Assembly: GCA_005778315.1 (NCBI GenBank)
Contig: SXOW01000355.1
Location: 1 to 5,312, forward strand
DNA from: Acidobacteriota bacterium
Lineage (GTDB): Bacteria > Acidobacteriota > Vicinamibacteria > Vicinamibacterales > UBA8438
Direction: 5' to 3'
Length of the DNA stretch: 5,312 bases
The position numbers and the translations under genes are program-made. This document shows positions 4,779 to 5,312 of the stretch, in pieces. Within the stretch, counting starts at the first letter, position 1, and every line of letters starts with the position of its first letter. The notes beneath the pieces are model-generated. The model saw nothing but the letters and a program-made list of their open reading frames with translations. It did no database searches and was not told the DNA's origin.

Positions 4779-5312
4779 CTACTTGAACAGTTCTTTTCGC
4801 AGGCCGAGGCGTTTCATCATCTCGTGGATAGAGCGGACGTTGACCCCAGCCTGGGTGGCCGCCGCGCCGACCTTGCCATGGGTGCGGCGGAGCAAGGCCG
4901 TGAGGTACTCGTGCTCGAAACCCCGGATCATGATCTCCTTGGCTTCAAGCAAGGGTCGTTCGAGCAAGCCCTGGTCCAGGGCGGCGGAGGCCACCCCCAC
5001 CTGCGCGAGACGCCGCTCCAGATTTCCCACGGCGACCGGCAAATCGGCCAGATCCAGCTGATCGGTCGCGCACAGCAGCATCGAGCGTTCTATGACATTG
5101 ATGAGCTCGCGCACATTGCCCGGCCAGCTGTAGGCGCACAGCGCATTCATGGCCGCGTCGGTCAGACCGTGGACCGGCACGCGCAGGGTGGTCCGGAAGT
5201 GATCGACATAGCTTTGCACCAGCATCGGAATGTCCTCGGCCCGGTCTCGCAGCGGTGGGATCGTCAGCGTCACGACCGCCAGTCGGTAGTACAGATCGAG
5301 CCTGAACCGCTG
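4779..5312 (-). CDS. Sigma-54-dependent transcriptional activator, C-terminal part (5' end outside window)
   Basis: The last 177 residues of an NtrC-type enhancer-binding protein. It begins inside the AAA+ ATPase domain (FRLDLYYRLAVVTLTIPPLRDRAEDIP, visible residues 3-29). It runs through the conserved WPGNVREL at 63-70 (bases 5103-5126) and ends with a Fis-type helix-turn-helix at about 146-171 (KVGAAATQAGVNVRSIHEMMKRLGL). Such proteins bind upstream DNA dyads and use ATP to open promoters held by sigma-54 RNA polymerase. The sensing domain lies outside the window, so the signal is unknown; the protein could be a two-component regulator or a directly sensing one. It ends at TAG (4779-4781 on the plus strand), 3 nt from the stop of the second ligase, so the two genes converge with no room for a terminator. 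The candidate sigma-54 promoter at 1234 makes it a possible regulator of the kamA-like operon. Confidence 0.93.
   Translation of the reverse strand, partial: QRFRLDLYYRLAVVTLTIPPLRDRAEDIPMLVQSYVDHFRTTLRVPVHGLTDAAMNALCAYSWPGNVRELINVIERSMLLCATDQLDLADLPVAVGNLERRLAQVGVASAALDQGLLERPLLEAKEIMIRGFEHEYLTALLRRTHGKVGAAATQAGVNVRSIHEMMKRLGLRKELFK

Noticed and set aside
1..5312. CRISPR array, insertion sequence ends, rRNA or attachment sites
   Set aside because: No regularly spaced repeats, transposase motifs, rRNA-like stretches or paired direct repeats were seen.

Overview
The window is bacterial DNA of high G+C content, about two thirds by eye. It has compact, translationally linked genes and a sigma-54-dependent regulator, which fits a Gram-negative soil or water bacterium (Pseudomonadota, Acidobacteriota or similar). 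The sequence alone does not give a species. Four protein genes are clearly supported beyond doubt as to family, plus one cut gene at the left edge and a possible small gene in between.

Layout: (1) 1-608, the 3' part of a class III PLP aminotransferase, cut by the left edge. (2) 609 to about 1320 (perhaps 1512), a long stretch with no recognisable large gene. It holds several perfect stem-loops, a good candidate sigma-54 (-24/-12) promoter at 1234-1249, and one 47-codon reading frame (983-1126) with a strong ribosome binding site. (3) 1321-4775, a tight three-gene operon: a lysine 2,3-aminomutase (KamA) family radical SAM enzyme, then two different ATP-grasp ligases of the D-Ala-D-Ala ligase superfamily. 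The first junction overlaps by 10 nt; at the second, the stop codon abuts the next start. (4) 4779-5312, minus strand, the C-terminal end of a sigma-54-activating regulator (AAA+ tail plus Fis-type HTH). It converges on the operon with 3 nt between the two stop codons.

Working model (inference): the KamA-like enzyme keeps every residue needed for a 2,3-amino shift on lysine, so it would make beta-lysine or beta-lysine-like residues. The two ATP-grasp enzymes would then form two amide bonds using that product and partners not yet known. The result could be a small beta-lysine peptide or amide, or a modified peptide if the 47-residue product is the substrate. The usual partner for beta-lysine osmolyte synthesis, an AblB-type acetyltransferase, is not in the window. 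Neither is the EF-P modification partner EpmA. The operon may be switched on from the sigma-54 promoter, possibly by the regulator at the right end; that link is unproven.
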